Notes: generated by a model from the sequence alone, not told the origin. 15,409 nucleotides of DNA from Bacillota bacterium (GCA_017577925.1 PKQU01000021.1:1-15409), one strand, 5' to 3'. Positions 1-7,304 are shown, numbered from the stretch's first letter. A program made the numbers and translations.

Positions 1-1
1 T

Positions 2-310
2 CATCATATACCGGAAGGAATGGCTATGTTTACTCCGTTATCCCTAGTAGGGATGAACATCACGGGTCTGTTCATGGTGTCTCTTGTGATGGCGATGCCA
101 ATCGGGATGGGGGCTATCATTGGTGGGTTGATCTCTTGGCACCTTCCAGGGTTATTTGCGGTGATTACGGGCATTGCTGCGGGAAACATTTTCCTCGTAT
201 CGGTAAAAGAATTATTTAGTCAAGCATTGAAAATCGGCAACAGAGTGTTATGTATGCTCTTGTTTTTTGCTGGTTACTTGATAATATGGTTATATTTGTT
301 TATTGTATAG
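2..310 (+). CDS. ZIP-family metal transporter, C-terminal part (5' end outside window)
   Basis: The reading frame is open from base 2 and has no start or ribosome binding site in the window, so the gene begins upstream. The first residues read HHIPEGMAMF, which matches the HNxPEG metal-binding motif in a core helix of ZIP (ZupT-like) divalent-metal importers. A Met/Gly-rich helix with PIGMGAIIG follows, then a helix reading GIAAGNIFLVSVKEL, equivalent to the family's conserved AGxMxxVxxxEL segment, and a last hydrophobic helix ending at the TAG. Three transmembrane segments fit the C-terminal half of an eight-helix ZIP protein. Members import Zn, Fe or Mn across the cytoplasmic membrane; the substrate cannot be told here. 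The unusual feature is the first motif residue pair (HH rather than HN). The identification rests on motifs and topology only. Confidence 0.6.
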   Translation, partial: HHIPEGMAMFTPLSLVGMNITGLFMVSLVMAMPIGMGAIIGGLISWHLPGLFAVITGIAAGNIFLVSVKELFSQALKIGNRVLCMLLFFAGYLIIWLYLFIV

Positions 311-403
311 GTCTGTTTTTTTCTTTATCCATACCAAATTTTCATGGCCTTACAGCGGGCCGTCTTCCTGTCGTAAGAACTGAGCCTCCCGACACGACTT
401 TGT

Positions 404-424
404 CACAAAACGGCCCATTTTGTG
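404..424. repeat. Small inverted repeat CACAAAA-N7-TTTTGTG in the gap before the SCO gene
   Basis: The stretch 311-593 between the ZIP and SCO genes has no convincing gene. It contains a perfect 7-bp inverted repeat with a 7-base loop. It is too weak for a terminator (AT-only arms, no T-run of note) and could be a regulator site, but I cannot assign a family. Confidence 0.25.
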
Positions 425-480
425 TCATCGCCGTGCTTTCTACCAAAGCCTACAATAGGGAGTAAGGGTCAGACAGTGTA

Positions 481-510
481 TTGTTCAGCGGAACCCGACC
501 ATCATATAAA
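481..510 (+). promoter_or_regulatory. Candidate sigma-A promoter of the SCO gene
   Basis: TTGTTC at 481-486 and TATAAA at 505-510 are separated by 18 bases and lie 84 bases upstream of the SCO start codon. The match is moderate at both boxes, and no other good candidate was seen in the gap. Confidence 0.35.
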
Positions 511-593
511 GCAATGTTGGACAGTCTGAAAAGCGTGGGTGGATACGCAACGTCGAGATGACCATCGCTGATTCAAAAGGAGGGATCCGCTCC

Positions 594-1199
594 GTGGCCA
601 CCTGGTTACGGACCTACCGCTTCGCCATCCTCGCCGGCGTGCTCGTTCTCGCCGTCGTTGGCGGCATCGCCTACAACATCTGGTGGGGGACGAACAAGCT
701 GCCAGTCGTCGGCCGCGTACCGGACGTGACGCTAACACGGGTAGATGGCCAGCCCCTCTCGCTACGGGATCTGGAAGGAAAAGTGAAACTGGTGAGCTTT
801 ATCTATCTCCGCTGCCCCGACGTGTGCCCGCCGACGACGGCGAAAATGGCCAAGCTGCAAAACGAGCTCAAGCGCGAGGGGGTTTTTGGCCGCGACGTCG
901 TCTTCGTGACGATCACCGTCGATCCGGAACGTGACACACCAGAGGCGCTGAAAGAGTACGCCGGAAAATTTGGGGCCGATCTCAGCGGTTGGTATTTCCT
1001 GCGCGGTTCGAGTGAAGACACCAAAAGGATGACGGACGGGTTTGGGTTTGTCACCCAAAAGCAAGGCGATCTCGTCATCCACTCCAACCGCACCTATCTC
1101 GTCGACGGCGACCACAACATCCGCCAAGTCTACGGCATGGCCGATAACTTCGACGAAGAAGCCGCCAAACAAGACATTTTGGCCCTCATCGAAGACTGA
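594..1199 (+). CDS. SCO1/SenC family copper chaperone
   Basis: This 201-residue protein belongs to the SCO1/SenC thioredoxin-fold family, which delivers copper to the CuA centre of cytochrome c oxidase at the outer face of the membrane. One N-terminal hydrophobic segment (about residues 9-29) anchors it. The metal-binding CPDVCP motif places cysteines at about 74 and 78, and the third ligand is His 163 in VIHSNRTYLVD. The DPERDTPE loop near residue 110 is also typical. I chose the GTG at 594 over the in-frame ATG at 558 because AAAGGAGGG (576-584) sits nine bases before the GTG and lies inside the longer reading. A strong terminator follows, so it is probably transcribed alone. The broken YtkA/FixH-like lipoprotein gene further on is a plausible functional partner in oxidase copper loading (inference). 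Confidence 0.9.
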   Translation: MATWLRTYRFAILAGVLVLAVVGGIAYNIWWGTNKLPVVGRVPDVTLTRVDGQPLSLRDLEGKVKLVSFIYLRCPDVCPPTTAKMAKLQNELKREGVFGRDVVFVTITVDPERDTPEALKEYAGKFGADLSGWYFLRGSSEDTKRMTDGFGFVTQKQGDLVIHSNRTYLVDGDHNIRQVYGMADNFDEEAAKQDILALIED

Positions 1200-1225
1200 C
1201 GCCTTTCTCTCACCCATCACGGATC

Positions 1226-1273
1226 AACACGCCGCCGGGCACAGGGTCTTACCTGATCCGGCGGCGTGTTTTT
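1226..1273 (+). terminator. Rho-independent terminator after the SCO gene
   Basis: Perfect 13-bp arms, AACACGCCGCCGG at 1226-1238 and its complement at 1258-1270, are followed by a T-run. The loop itself can fold further (CAGG/CCTG). It starts 26 bases after the SCO stop codon. Confidence 0.85.
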
Positions 1274-1339
1274 GCACAGGCTCGGTCGCGGCGCGTTTAT
1301 GCCCACTCCTTCGTCGCGATGTGTAGGGAACCGTTTCGT

Positions 1340-1620
1340 CTCCCCGCTCGTTTTTTCCGTCTTTGAGCTGTAGTTCATCATCACAACCACACCGACGACG
1401 GCACAAGCAACGCCGGTGAAGAAAAGGGTCAGTTGATTGCCCAGGCTAGAAGCCATCCATCCCTCGACGAGTATGCCCAACGGGAGGCCGGCTTGCCCTC
1501 GCTTGTGGTAAGACCGAAGACCCGACCGCGCGGAAGCAACGGTACGGGGCACAGCTCAAGTGTGAAGGCCACAACGTTATATGGAGCTACCCACCGTTGT
1601 ATCCAACATTTCCCCAAGAA
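1340..1620 (-). pseudogene. Decayed MFS transporter, C-terminal remnant
   Basis: On the minus strand, one frame (about 1495 down to 1370) reads QAGLPLGILVEGWMASS followed by two hydrophobic stretches ending MMNYSSKTEK. This matches the last helices of major-facilitator drug or siderophore exporters, whose family pattern is GxxPLGxLLxGWLAxxxG. Just upstream, a different frame reads LPRGRVFGL, matching the RGRV-x-(S/G)L loop that precedes that helix in the family. The two parts are in different frames, so at least one frameshift separates them. I see no N-terminal half, ribosome binding site or clean start; the remaining protein could not transport anything. Recognition is by motif order only and the borders are approximate. 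Confidence 0.45.
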
Positions 1621-1772
1621 GGTGCTGATGAAGACCAGATTTGACCACAGTATGTCCTGCGTCTATGACTCGACGTCTTGTTCACCTTTCCATTAACGAT
1701 GCAAGCGCAACAGCGGCTTTATCAGCCTCATTTCGGTAAGCCAACAACGGCTGTATTAGATGATGAACGAAC

Positions 1773-2581
1773 CTATTTTACGTCCACGGTAAACAGCTTG
1801 TGGTCATGCAACTTCCCTTTATACACGTGAACACGGACCCGATACACCCCGGGCTGCGGAAAATTCATTGTAGCCGCGTACGTACCTTGTGCGACTTCTC
1901 TAGCGTCCACATACATGTGTCTTTTCTCGTACGAACGCCAAACCTCTAGCTGTACCTTTGCTTCCGGGAAAGGTCGGTCGTTTTGTGTCAGGGTAATTGT
2001 GTCAGGGTAACGGTAAACATTTCTTCCTGCTGTGCAATGAGCGTCTTCTGAACTTTCAAATCAATTGTCACGCGTGAGTGTGTTTGGGCTTCGGGAACAG
2101 CAGACAATTGGCCTTCTTTTTCCCCTTTACCTGATCCCACCGATGTGCTCTCTACCGTGAAGAGAACCTCATCCATACTGTGCATGTCCCGCGCGGTGAC
2201 ATGGTATATCACGTGGTATTTGCCTGGCCTATCCAACCGCTTACGAGCTAGGTACACTCCTTTTCCCGCATGCGATGCCCTAATGAACTCGTGTTGCGCA
2301 TCGCCTTCATGCCATAGTTCGAACTTGACGTCGTTGGCGTCCGAAACTGGCTCGCTTCCTTGGGTTACGGTCACACGGAACGTGGCCACATTACCAGCCA
2401 GCAAGCGATTCGGTTCGATCGCAAACTTGACGGCAATCGGCTCGGCCGAGACAAGTGGCGAATCGTTCTCCACTTTATTACAAGCGGTAAGGAATGTGCC
2501 AAGGATCACAGTAAGCAGCACAGCCACGCTGATGCGTCCGATCCGTCCGGTTAGTGTCTGTTTTGCTACGGAAATGGGCAT
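1773..2581 (-). pseudogene. Two-domain YtkA/FixH-like lipoprotein, broken by a 14-bp duplication
   Basis: The start at 2581 follows a GGAGGGAGG box by about nine bases; the longer ATG at 2602 overlaps that box and is less likely. A signal peptide ends in the lipobox FLTAC, giving a lipid-anchored outer-face protein. The first YtkA-like beta domain runs through KYHVIYHVTARDMHSMDEV. A second begins near IDLKVQKTLIAQQEEMF, but the frame hits TGA at 1988-1990 after TLTQLP. In another frame the rest of domain two is intact: NDRPFPEAKVQLEVW, then GVYRVRVHVYKGKLHDHKL, ending at TAG 1773-1775. Removing one copy of the 14-base tandem repeat at 1983-2010 joins both halves perfectly as FTVTLTQNDRPF. Proteins of this type often sit near SCO and cytochrome-oxidase genes and are thought to help metal loading; that role is inferred here. 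Confidence 0.75.
1983..2010. repeat. Perfect 14-bp tandem duplication (two copies) that breaks the YtkA-like gene
   Basis: TTGTGTCAGGGTAA occurs at 1983-1996 and again at 1997-2010 with no spacer. Fourteen is not a multiple of three, so the duplication shifts the minus-strand reading frame and creates a stop. Confidence 0.95.
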
Positions 2582-2619
2582 GGTTGAACATCCTCCCTCC
2601 ATCTTTTACATTTCATGCT

Positions 2620-3290
2620 AATACATTTGTTATGACATATACCGAAAACCATTTTTGTTTTTTAAAAATCCTTGATTCGTCATCATTATAAAGAAATAAG
2701 GACGCCCAATACAGGAGGTCATGGTTTTTTTCAATAAACCTTAAAAATTGGCGTACACGTACGTGTGTTTGGCAGATAGACGGTTTCGTAGTTGTTGACT
2801 TTGGTAAGCGGTTCGGTAAACCCGGTGATCTTTGTTGCCTTGACATCTCTCCCACCTCCGTTCACGCGCTTTCTCCCACACATACAGCATCGGGGAAGCA
2901 GGCCATACGGCTTTCATCTGGTCTGGAAAATGTTCTGGAATGCCGTCAGCTTGCCGGAGGAACCTATTTTGCTAACAGAGGCATCGGGGTTAGAATTTAG
3001 CGATTCCGGTGAGGGTTTCCGGGCCCTCTTCGTGATACAGGTGGCTCCTGTTTGATGTACACCACTCGATACCTAGATCGCGCAGCCGTCGTGCAATCGT
3101 ACGCGCTTTGTCTTCCGTGCGAAAATCAGCCGGAATTGTCCGCTCTTCAACGATTTGCACCTCTTTTTTGCCGAATCCCTGCGATATTGGTAGTGTTCGC
3201 AAAGTTGTCAAAAACAATCCCAAAATCTGACCTTGATCGTCGGAAGTATGATGTAGTACAGTGAAAAACGTGCTAAGGCTTGTCCATTTT
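2620..3290. other. About 670 bp without a recognisable gene; probably decayed sequence
   Basis: Several short frames exist but none has both a family match and a good start. On the minus strand 3223-2990 encodes 77 residues including EERTIPADFRTEDKARTIARR and LYHEEGPETLTG, with no good ribosome binding site. Further along the minus strand (about 2890-2740), the frame reading DVKATKITGFTEPLTKVN looks protein-like but is only about 50 codons long and overlaps a GGAGG-ATG in another frame. These may be pieces of one lost gene. I recognise no family in either and see no RNA gene or mobile-element end. Confidence 0.3.
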
Positions 3291-3299
3291 TAGCGAGCG

Positions 3300-3376
3300 G
3301 ACGGGAAAAAAGGAGAGACCCGTCGGCGGGAGTGGTGACTTTTCGTCAGAATATTCCATATCCGACGAGTGTCGGA
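3300..3376 (+). promoter_or_regulatory. Structured leader before the M23 peptidase gene
   Basis: Two perfect hairpins lie in the 140 bases before the start codon: GACGGG (3300-3305) with CCCGTC (3319-3324), and TCCGAC (3361-3366) with GTCGGA (3371-3376) around a GAGT loop. Neither has a T-run. I compared the region with the c-di-AMP (ydaO) riboswitch, known from cell-wall hydrolase leaders, and did not see its conserved blocks. It could be a cis-acting RNA or an operator. Confidence 0.25.
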
Positions 3377-3427
3377 ATACGGAAGGGGTTTGGGAGAGAC
3401 GCATTTTGGTGAAATGAGGAGGTCGTG

Positions 3428-4822
3428 ATGAAGGGGAAATCGGCAATCACCGCGGGCATCGTAGCTCTTTCCATCCTGATTGGGACCACGGCGTTTGCGT
3501 ACCAACATTACCAGGCCCATGCGCGAACGGTGTACGATGTCTATTGGAACGGAACGTACATGGGCACCGTGAGCGATCCGGAAGTTGTGCGTGCGTGGCT
3601 GGACAGCCAAATTCGGAAATATACCATCCAACAGGACGGACTTCGCCTCCACGTGAACGCGTCCCTGCGCTTTGCGGAGCGTCGGACGTACAACGGCCGC
3701 TTTGATAATGCCGGCACATTGCGCACCCTTGCTCAGAGCGTTCGGGTGAAGGCGGAGGCTGTCCGGGTGGTCATTGATGGCAAAACGGTAGCGTACGCAC
3801 CGGACGCACAGACGGTCCAGCGTGTCCTCACCGCCATCAAGAGTAAGTACATTTCGGGGCTTAATCCCGCTAAGCGAGCGGTAACCGTTGCTTCGCGCGC
3901 AGGGGAAGCACCTGTCCGCACCGTCCGACATGTGACGTTCGTCGAGCGCATCGATGTGAAACCGGCAAGGGTTGATCCGCGCGATGTGCTGACGGAAGCG
4001 GAGCTGCGGCGGCTGTTGGAAACGGGCACGCCCGAACTGAAGCAGCATGTGGTGCAGCCGGGCGACTGTCTTTCCTGCATCGCCTCCCGTTACAACCTGA
4101 CAACGGGTGAGCTGCTGCGGCTCAATCCTGGCTTGACGGAGGACACCCTGCTGCAAATTGGGCAGACGATCAACGTGACGGCGCGTCGGCCAAAGGTGAC
4201 GGTGAAAACGGTGGAAGAGGTGACCGTGGTCGAGGACGTGTCGTTTACTGTCGACGTGCGCCAAGACCCCAGCCTTCCGCGGGGCGAACAACGGGTTATC
4301 CAGGAAGGGAAGAACGGGCAAAAGCGTGTTACCTATCGGCTGGTCAAGGAAAACGGCGCCTTGGTGGCTAAGGAGCTGCTGTCGCAGGCGGTGCTCACCG
4401 AACCGGTGACAAAAGTGGTTGTGCAGGGAACCAAGGTGATCGCGTCAAAGGGGACGGGAAATCTGGTGTGGCCGACGCGCGGTGGGGGCATCACGAGCGG
4501 ATTCCGTTACCGGTGGGGAAGGATGCACACCGGTCTCGACATCGCCGGCGCGCGGAGCCGCGACATCTTGGCTGCAGACAACGGTCGAGTGGTGTTTGCC
4601 GGCTGGAACGGTGGCTACGGATACACGGTGATTCTTGACCACGGCAACGGGCTGCGCACCTTATATGCCCATATGGACCGGATCAAAACGCGCGTGGGTG
4701 CCGTCGTGGAAAAAGGGCAAGTCATCGGCGTGATGGGTGATACCGGGAATTCGACGGGCGTGCATTTGCACTTTGAAGTTATTCAAAACAGGGTGAAGGT
4801 AAATCCACTGCGCTTCCTGTAA
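3428..4822 (+). CDS. LysM-G5-M23 cell-wall endopeptidase
   Basis: This secreted or membrane-anchored peptidoglycan hydrolase has about 464 residues. An N-terminal hydrophobic segment (about residues 6-25) ends near AFAYQHYQ. A long region without a named domain follows, then a LysM carbohydrate-binding module at about 206-251 (HVVQPGDCLSCIASRYNL...LLQIGQTINV), a G5 domain at about 255-335, and an M23 zinc peptidase domain at about 355-460. The M23 zinc ligands are visible: His and Asp in MHTGLDIAG and the HLH of GVHLHFEV. It should cut peptide cross-links in peptidoglycan, as in elongation or sporulation proteins of this architecture. The ATG at 3428 is preferred to the GTG at 3425 because the GAGGAGG box (3416-3422) is better spaced. 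LysM has DCLSCIA where DTLSxIA is more usual, so it carries two extra cysteines. Confidence 0.9.
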   Translation: MKGKSAITAGIVALSILIGTTAFAYQHYQAHARTVYDVYWNGTYMGTVSDPEVVRAWLDSQIRKYTIQQDGLRLHVNASLRFAERRTYNGRFDNAGTLRTLAQSVRVKAEAVRVVIDGKTVAYAPDAQTVQRVLTAIKSKYISGLNPAKRAVTVASRAGEAPVRTVRHVTFVERIDVKPARVDPRDVLTEAELRRLLETGTPELKQHVVQPGDCLSCIASRYNLTTGELLRLNPGLTEDTLLQIGQTINVTARRPKVTVKTVEEVTVVEDVSFTVDVRQDPSLPRGEQRVIQEGKNGQKRVTYRLVKENGALVAKELLSQAVLTEPVTKVVVQGTKVIASKGTGNLVWPTRGGGITSGFRYRWGRMHTGLDIAGARSRDILAADNGRVVFAGWNGGYGYTVILDHGNGLRTLYAHMDRIKTRVGAVVEKGQVIGVMGDTGNSTGVHLHFEVIQNRVKVNPLRFL

Positions 4823-4861
4823 CCGTCAATGGTGCCACCCTAGTTGTGGTGATCAAACTGC

Positions 4862-4905
4862 AGACAAACTCCCTCGGTACCAACGTCAACCGAGGGAGTT
4901 TGTCT
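4862..4905. terminator. Perfect 17-bp hairpin after the M23 gene
   Basis: AGACAAACTCCCTCGGT (4862-4878) and its exact complement (4889-4905) enclose a 10-base loop, 40 bases after the stop codon. Its position suggests a transcription terminator, but the downstream T-run is weak, so it may act as another kind of palindromic site. Confidence 0.6.
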
Positions 4906-5070
4906 ATGGTAGGGTCGAATTCGCGCCCGACCGATGGACAGGGCTTCTTGTTTTGTGCTGCATCACGCGGAAAGTGGCGGTGGATCGACGGTGTGCTTCG
5001 CTGTGTCCGGTGCGGGAGGCCGAAGTACCCGGAGCAGCCATCAGAGCCGTGGTGGGCGGAAGACGAGTAA
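4906..5070 (+). CDS. Possible small protein with a CxxC pair
   Basis: A frame of 54 codons reads GKWRWIDGVLRCVRCGRPK and ends rich in Pro, Trp and acid residues (PSEPWWAEDE). A single CxxC could bind a metal with a partner or in a dimer. The first ATG sits directly after the 17-bp hairpin and has no ribosome binding site, so the start is doubtful and the frame may not be translated. I do not recognise a family. It ends beside a hairpin and faces the cotJ operon. Confidence 0.3.
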   Translation: MVGSNSRPTDGQGFLFCAASRGKWRWIDGVLRCVRCGRPKYPEQPSEPWWAEDE

Positions 5071-5097
5071 ACCCTCAGGGTTGTGTCCCTAGGGGTT
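5070..5097. terminator. Hairpin between converging genes
   Basis: AACCCTCAGGG (5070-5080) pairs with CCCTAGGGGTT (5087-5097), with one mismatch and a G-T pair, around a six-base loop. It lies between the small plus-strand frame and the 3' end of the cotJ operon. There is no clear T-run on either side, so terminator function is only likely by position. Confidence 0.4.
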
Positions 5098-5113
5098 AAT
5101 TGTGTGCACTTTA

Positions 5114-5329
5114 TCATTGATAACTATAGTGAACCAATTCTTCCGTTCCAATGTCGTTCAAGATGCCGATCACCTTGTTGGGCACCGTGTAGCGCTGGTT
5201 GAGGTAGCGGAGGGCGGCGGCCAGCTCGCCATCGGCTCCACCATATTGCTCCAGGAGGTATTTAGCCATCCGCGGGTCACATTTGCTGACCCGAACAGGG
5301 TACTGCAGCTTTTTCTCATAGATCCACAT
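5114..5329 (-). pseudogene. cotJC: cotJC, truncated after about 65 codons
   Basis: The N-terminus MWIYEKKLQYPVRVSKCDP and then LEQYGGADGELAAALRYLNQ is a clear match to CotJC, a manganese-catalase-like spore coat protein that usually has about 190 residues. Here the match stops at DIGTEEL and the frame ends six residues later (VHYSYQ). This leaves 71 codons and removes most of the four-helix ferritin-like core and its later metal ligands. The bases after the break (5100-5140) are AT-rich and show no CotJC continuation in any frame I checked, so this looks like a deletion rather than a point lesion. An AGGAGG box precedes the ATG and the gene follows cotJB by 45 bases. The product cannot be an active catalase. 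Confidence 0.8.
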
Positions 5330-5374
5330 GGCGGTCCTCCTCTGGCCGTTGCTCGGGTATGGGGATGTCGGGTG

Positions 5375-5659
5375 TTAAACCTGCCAGGGCCACGGTGTAT
5401 CGTCCCAGTTCCACGGGCAGCTGACGTAGTCGTGGCCGAAATGCGACAGGGGCCCAGCGATCGACACCAGCTGGCGTCTGACGGCCTTTCGCTTTTTGAC
5501 GAGGTCGTTGTACTGGCGGACGGCGTTCAGGTCGTTGGGATGGGTATCGAGATACAGGTTCAGCTCCAGCAGGACGAAATCGAGGGCTTGCAGCTCCTCG
5601 AGGAGTTGATAATATTCCTCCGGCATTTTGCGGTGCTCGTTATCGCGATGACAATCCAT
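5375..5659 (-). CDS. cotJB: Spore coat protein CotJB
   Basis: This 94-residue protein matches CotJB over YYQLLEELQALDFVLLELNL, then LDTHPNDLNAVRQYN and the C-terminal GHDYVSCPWNWDDTPWPW. CotJB is a small inner-coat component made in the mother cell and encoded between cotJA and cotJC. The ATG at 5659 follows AAGGAG (5669-5674) by nine bases; the ATG at 5668 touches that box and is less likely. It overlaps the end of cotJA by 20 bases, so the two are probably translationally coupled. Its usual partner CotJC is truncated here, so the coat subassembly may be incomplete. Confidence 0.9.
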   Translation of the reverse strand: MDCHRDNEHRKMPEEYYQLLEELQALDFVLLELNLYLDTHPNDLNAVRQYNDLVKKRKAVRRQLVSIAGPLSHFGHDYVSCPWNWDDTPWPWQV

Positions 5660-5942
5660 CGCAGCCATCTCCTTCCCGTTCGACTGGACGGTTGTATCCT
5701 TCGTACGGGCTGAACAGGGCCGGCCATAGCGTGCCGCGCCGGAGGGCTTCCCGCGGAGGGAACTGGGGGAGATTGGGTGGCTGGAAGCCAAGATAGAGGT
5801 TCGGCGGCGTGTTGTACACCTTTATCCGTTCCGGAGGACAGGGATCAAAGGGACTGATGTACGGGCGCCAGGTCTTGAAGTTGGTGTGGCGCATCGGCGG
5901 AGCGACGGGGCTCATGTACGGCGGATACGGATGCTTTAGCAT
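5640..5942 (-). CDS. cotJA: Spore coat protein CotJA
   Basis: The 100-residue protein carries the CotJA signature: RPYISPFDPCPPERIKVYN, then TPPNLYLGFQPPNLPQF and REALRRGTLWPALFSPYE. It is rich in Pro, Tyr and aromatic residues, as expected for a coat scaffold protein assembled in the mother cell. The C-terminal tail after VEREGDG extends beyond the conserved core and overlaps cotJB. The start is well supported by AAGGAGGAG about nine bases before the ATG. In Bacillus the operon is read by sigma-E; I looked for sigma-E boxes in the 100 bases upstream and found no convincing pair, so co-transcription from the polymerase gene upstream or a diverged promoter is possible. Confidence 0.9.
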   Translation of the reverse strand: MLKHPYPPYMSPVAPPMRHTNFKTWRPYISPFDPCPPERIKVYNTPPNLYLGFQPPNLPQFPPREALRRGTLWPALFSPYEGYNRPVEREGDGCDGLSSR

Positions 5943-6042
5943 GGGTGCGTTCTCCTCCTTCTTTAAGGAATCGCGGAGCCATTACCCACGGTATTCGCCG
6001 TCTCGGGCGGGCGACACCAGGGCGGCGAGAAATGGGCGCCGG

Positions 6043-7263
6043 TTACTTGCGGTGCCCGCCGATTTTGCCGGCGCGGTCGAAGAAGACGCTGGGCGGGGTG
6101 AGGGAAACGGCGCGAAGGAGGCTCGTCTTGCCGTGCCGGGCGCGGATGTGGTCGATGGCGGCAGCTAAGCGTCGCTGGCGTTCCTCGCGGCCGAACAGAT
6201 CCAGTTGAAAACCGGTGTCGGGCATGAGGTTGCCGAGGCTTACCCCCACCATCCGTACGGGCTGGCCGTTCCAGAAACGCTGGAGCAGGTGGAAGGCGGC
6301 GGCAAAAACGGGCGGGGTCACGTTGGTGGGGGCCTCCAGCTTCTTCTGGCGATGCAGGCCGGACAGGTCGGCAAAGCGCAGGGTAAGGGAGACTGTCTGA
6401 CCCACATAGCCGCGGGTGCGGGCGCGATGGCAGACGTCGTCGACCAGCTCGAGGAGCACCACGCGCAGCTCGTCCAGGGTGCGGTAGTCGCGCGGCAAGG
6501 TAAACATGTGGCCGATGGACCGGCGGACAGCGAGGGAACCCGGGTCGACAGGGCTGTAGTCGATGCCGTTGGCCGACAGGTGCAGCACTCGCCCCATAAG
6601 GCCGAAGCGGCGCGCCAGCCGGTCGGGATCAGCTTGGGCGAGATGGCCGATGGTGCGGATGCCCATGCGATAGAAGTGGCGCTCCATGCGCGGGCCGACG
6701 CCGAACAGCTCCCGCACGGGGAGGGGCCATAGCCGGGTGGGCACATCGTCGAGGGTGAGCACGGTGAGGCCGTCAGGCTTCTCCAGGCCGGCAGCCATTT
6801 TGGCCAGCAATTTGTTCGGGCCCACGCCGATGGAGCAACTGACCCCGATTTCCCGGCGGATGCGGTCTTTCAGGCGACGGGCCGTTTCCACGCCGTCGCG
6901 CACGAGGTCGGTGGCGTCGGGCAGTTCGAGAAAGGCCTCGTCGATGGAAAACGGTTCAACAAGGGGCGTGATTTCCTTCATCATGGCCAGGATGGCGTTG
7001 GAAATTTGAACGTAGGTGGCCATCCGCGGGAGTACGAACACGGCTTCCGGGCACAGGCGCCGGGCTTCGCCGACCAGCATGGCCGTCTTGACCCCGCAGC
7101 GCTTGGCTTCGTAGGAGGCGGCGAGGACGATCCCGTGCCGTTTTTCCGGGTCGCCGCAGACGATCACCGGCTTGCCGCGCAGCGCGGGGTTGTGCGCCTG
7201 CTCGACGCTGGCGAAAAAGGCGTCCATGTCGGCGAGGAGGACGGTGCGCACAAAGCGCCGCAT
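6043..7263 (-). CDS. dinB: Y-family DNA polymerase (DinB / Pol IV-like)
   Basis: This is a translesion polymerase of about 406 residues. The catalytic aspartate block VLLADMDAFFASVEQ is at about residues 8-22 and the second acidic motif FSIDEAFLEL is at about 105-114. The thumb/HhH region SIGVGPNKLLAKMAAGL and ELFGVGPRMERHFYRMGI follows, then the little-finger domain. The C-terminus FQLDLFGREERQRRLAAAID and the final DRAGKIGGHRK match the DinB subgroup common in Firmicutes. The ATG at 7263 is preferred to that at 7278 because GGAGGG lies correctly before it and inside the longer reading. A perfect LexA box lies just upstream, so it should be SOS-induced. A 100-base gap separates it from cotJA, with no obvious terminator. 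Confidence 0.92.
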   Translation of the reverse strand: MRRFVRTVLLADMDAFFASVEQAHNPALRGKPVIVCGDPEKRHGIVLAASYEAKRCGVKTAMLVGEARRLCPEAVFVLPRMATYVQISNAILAMMKEITPLVEPFSIDEAFLELPDATDLVRDGVETARRLKDRIRREIGVSCSIGVGPNKLLAKMAAGLEKPDGLTVLTLDDVPTRLWPLPVRELFGVGPRMERHFYRMGIRTIGHLAQADPDRLARRFGLMGRVLHLSANGIDYSPVDPGSLAVRRSIGHMFTLPRDYRTLDELRVVLLELVDDVCHRARTRGYVGQTVSLTLRFADLSGLHRQKKLEAPTNVTPPVFAAAFHLLQRFWNGQPVRMVGVSLGNLMPDTGFQLDLFGREERQRRLAAAIDHIRARHGKTSLLRAVSLTPPSVFFDRAGKIGGHRK

Positions 7264-7279
7264 GTCCGTTCCCTCCATA

Positions 7280-7293
7280 CGAACAGATGTTCG
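7280..7293. promoter_or_regulatory. LexA (SOS) box of the polymerase gene
   Basis: CGAACAGATGTTCG is a near-perfect palindrome with the Gram-positive LexA pattern GAAC-N4-GTTC. It lies 16 bases before the start codon and just downstream of the candidate promoter, where bound LexA would block transcription. Confidence 0.85.
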
Positions 7294-7304
7294 ATTACAG
7301 TTCT

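Noticed and set aside
3300..3427. Known c-di-AMP (ydaO), glycine or cobalamin riboswitch
   Set aside because: Isolated purine-rich blocks resemble parts of these motifs, but the conserved core blocks and their order are absent.
3290..4321. A 343-codon minus-strand open frame opposite the M23 gene
   Set aside because: It is antisense to a protein with LysM, G5 and M23 motifs and shows no family features of its own.
5943..6042. Sigma-E promoter of the cotJ operon
   Set aside because: No pair of boxes matching the sigma-E pattern at proper spacing; only a weak GAATA was seen.
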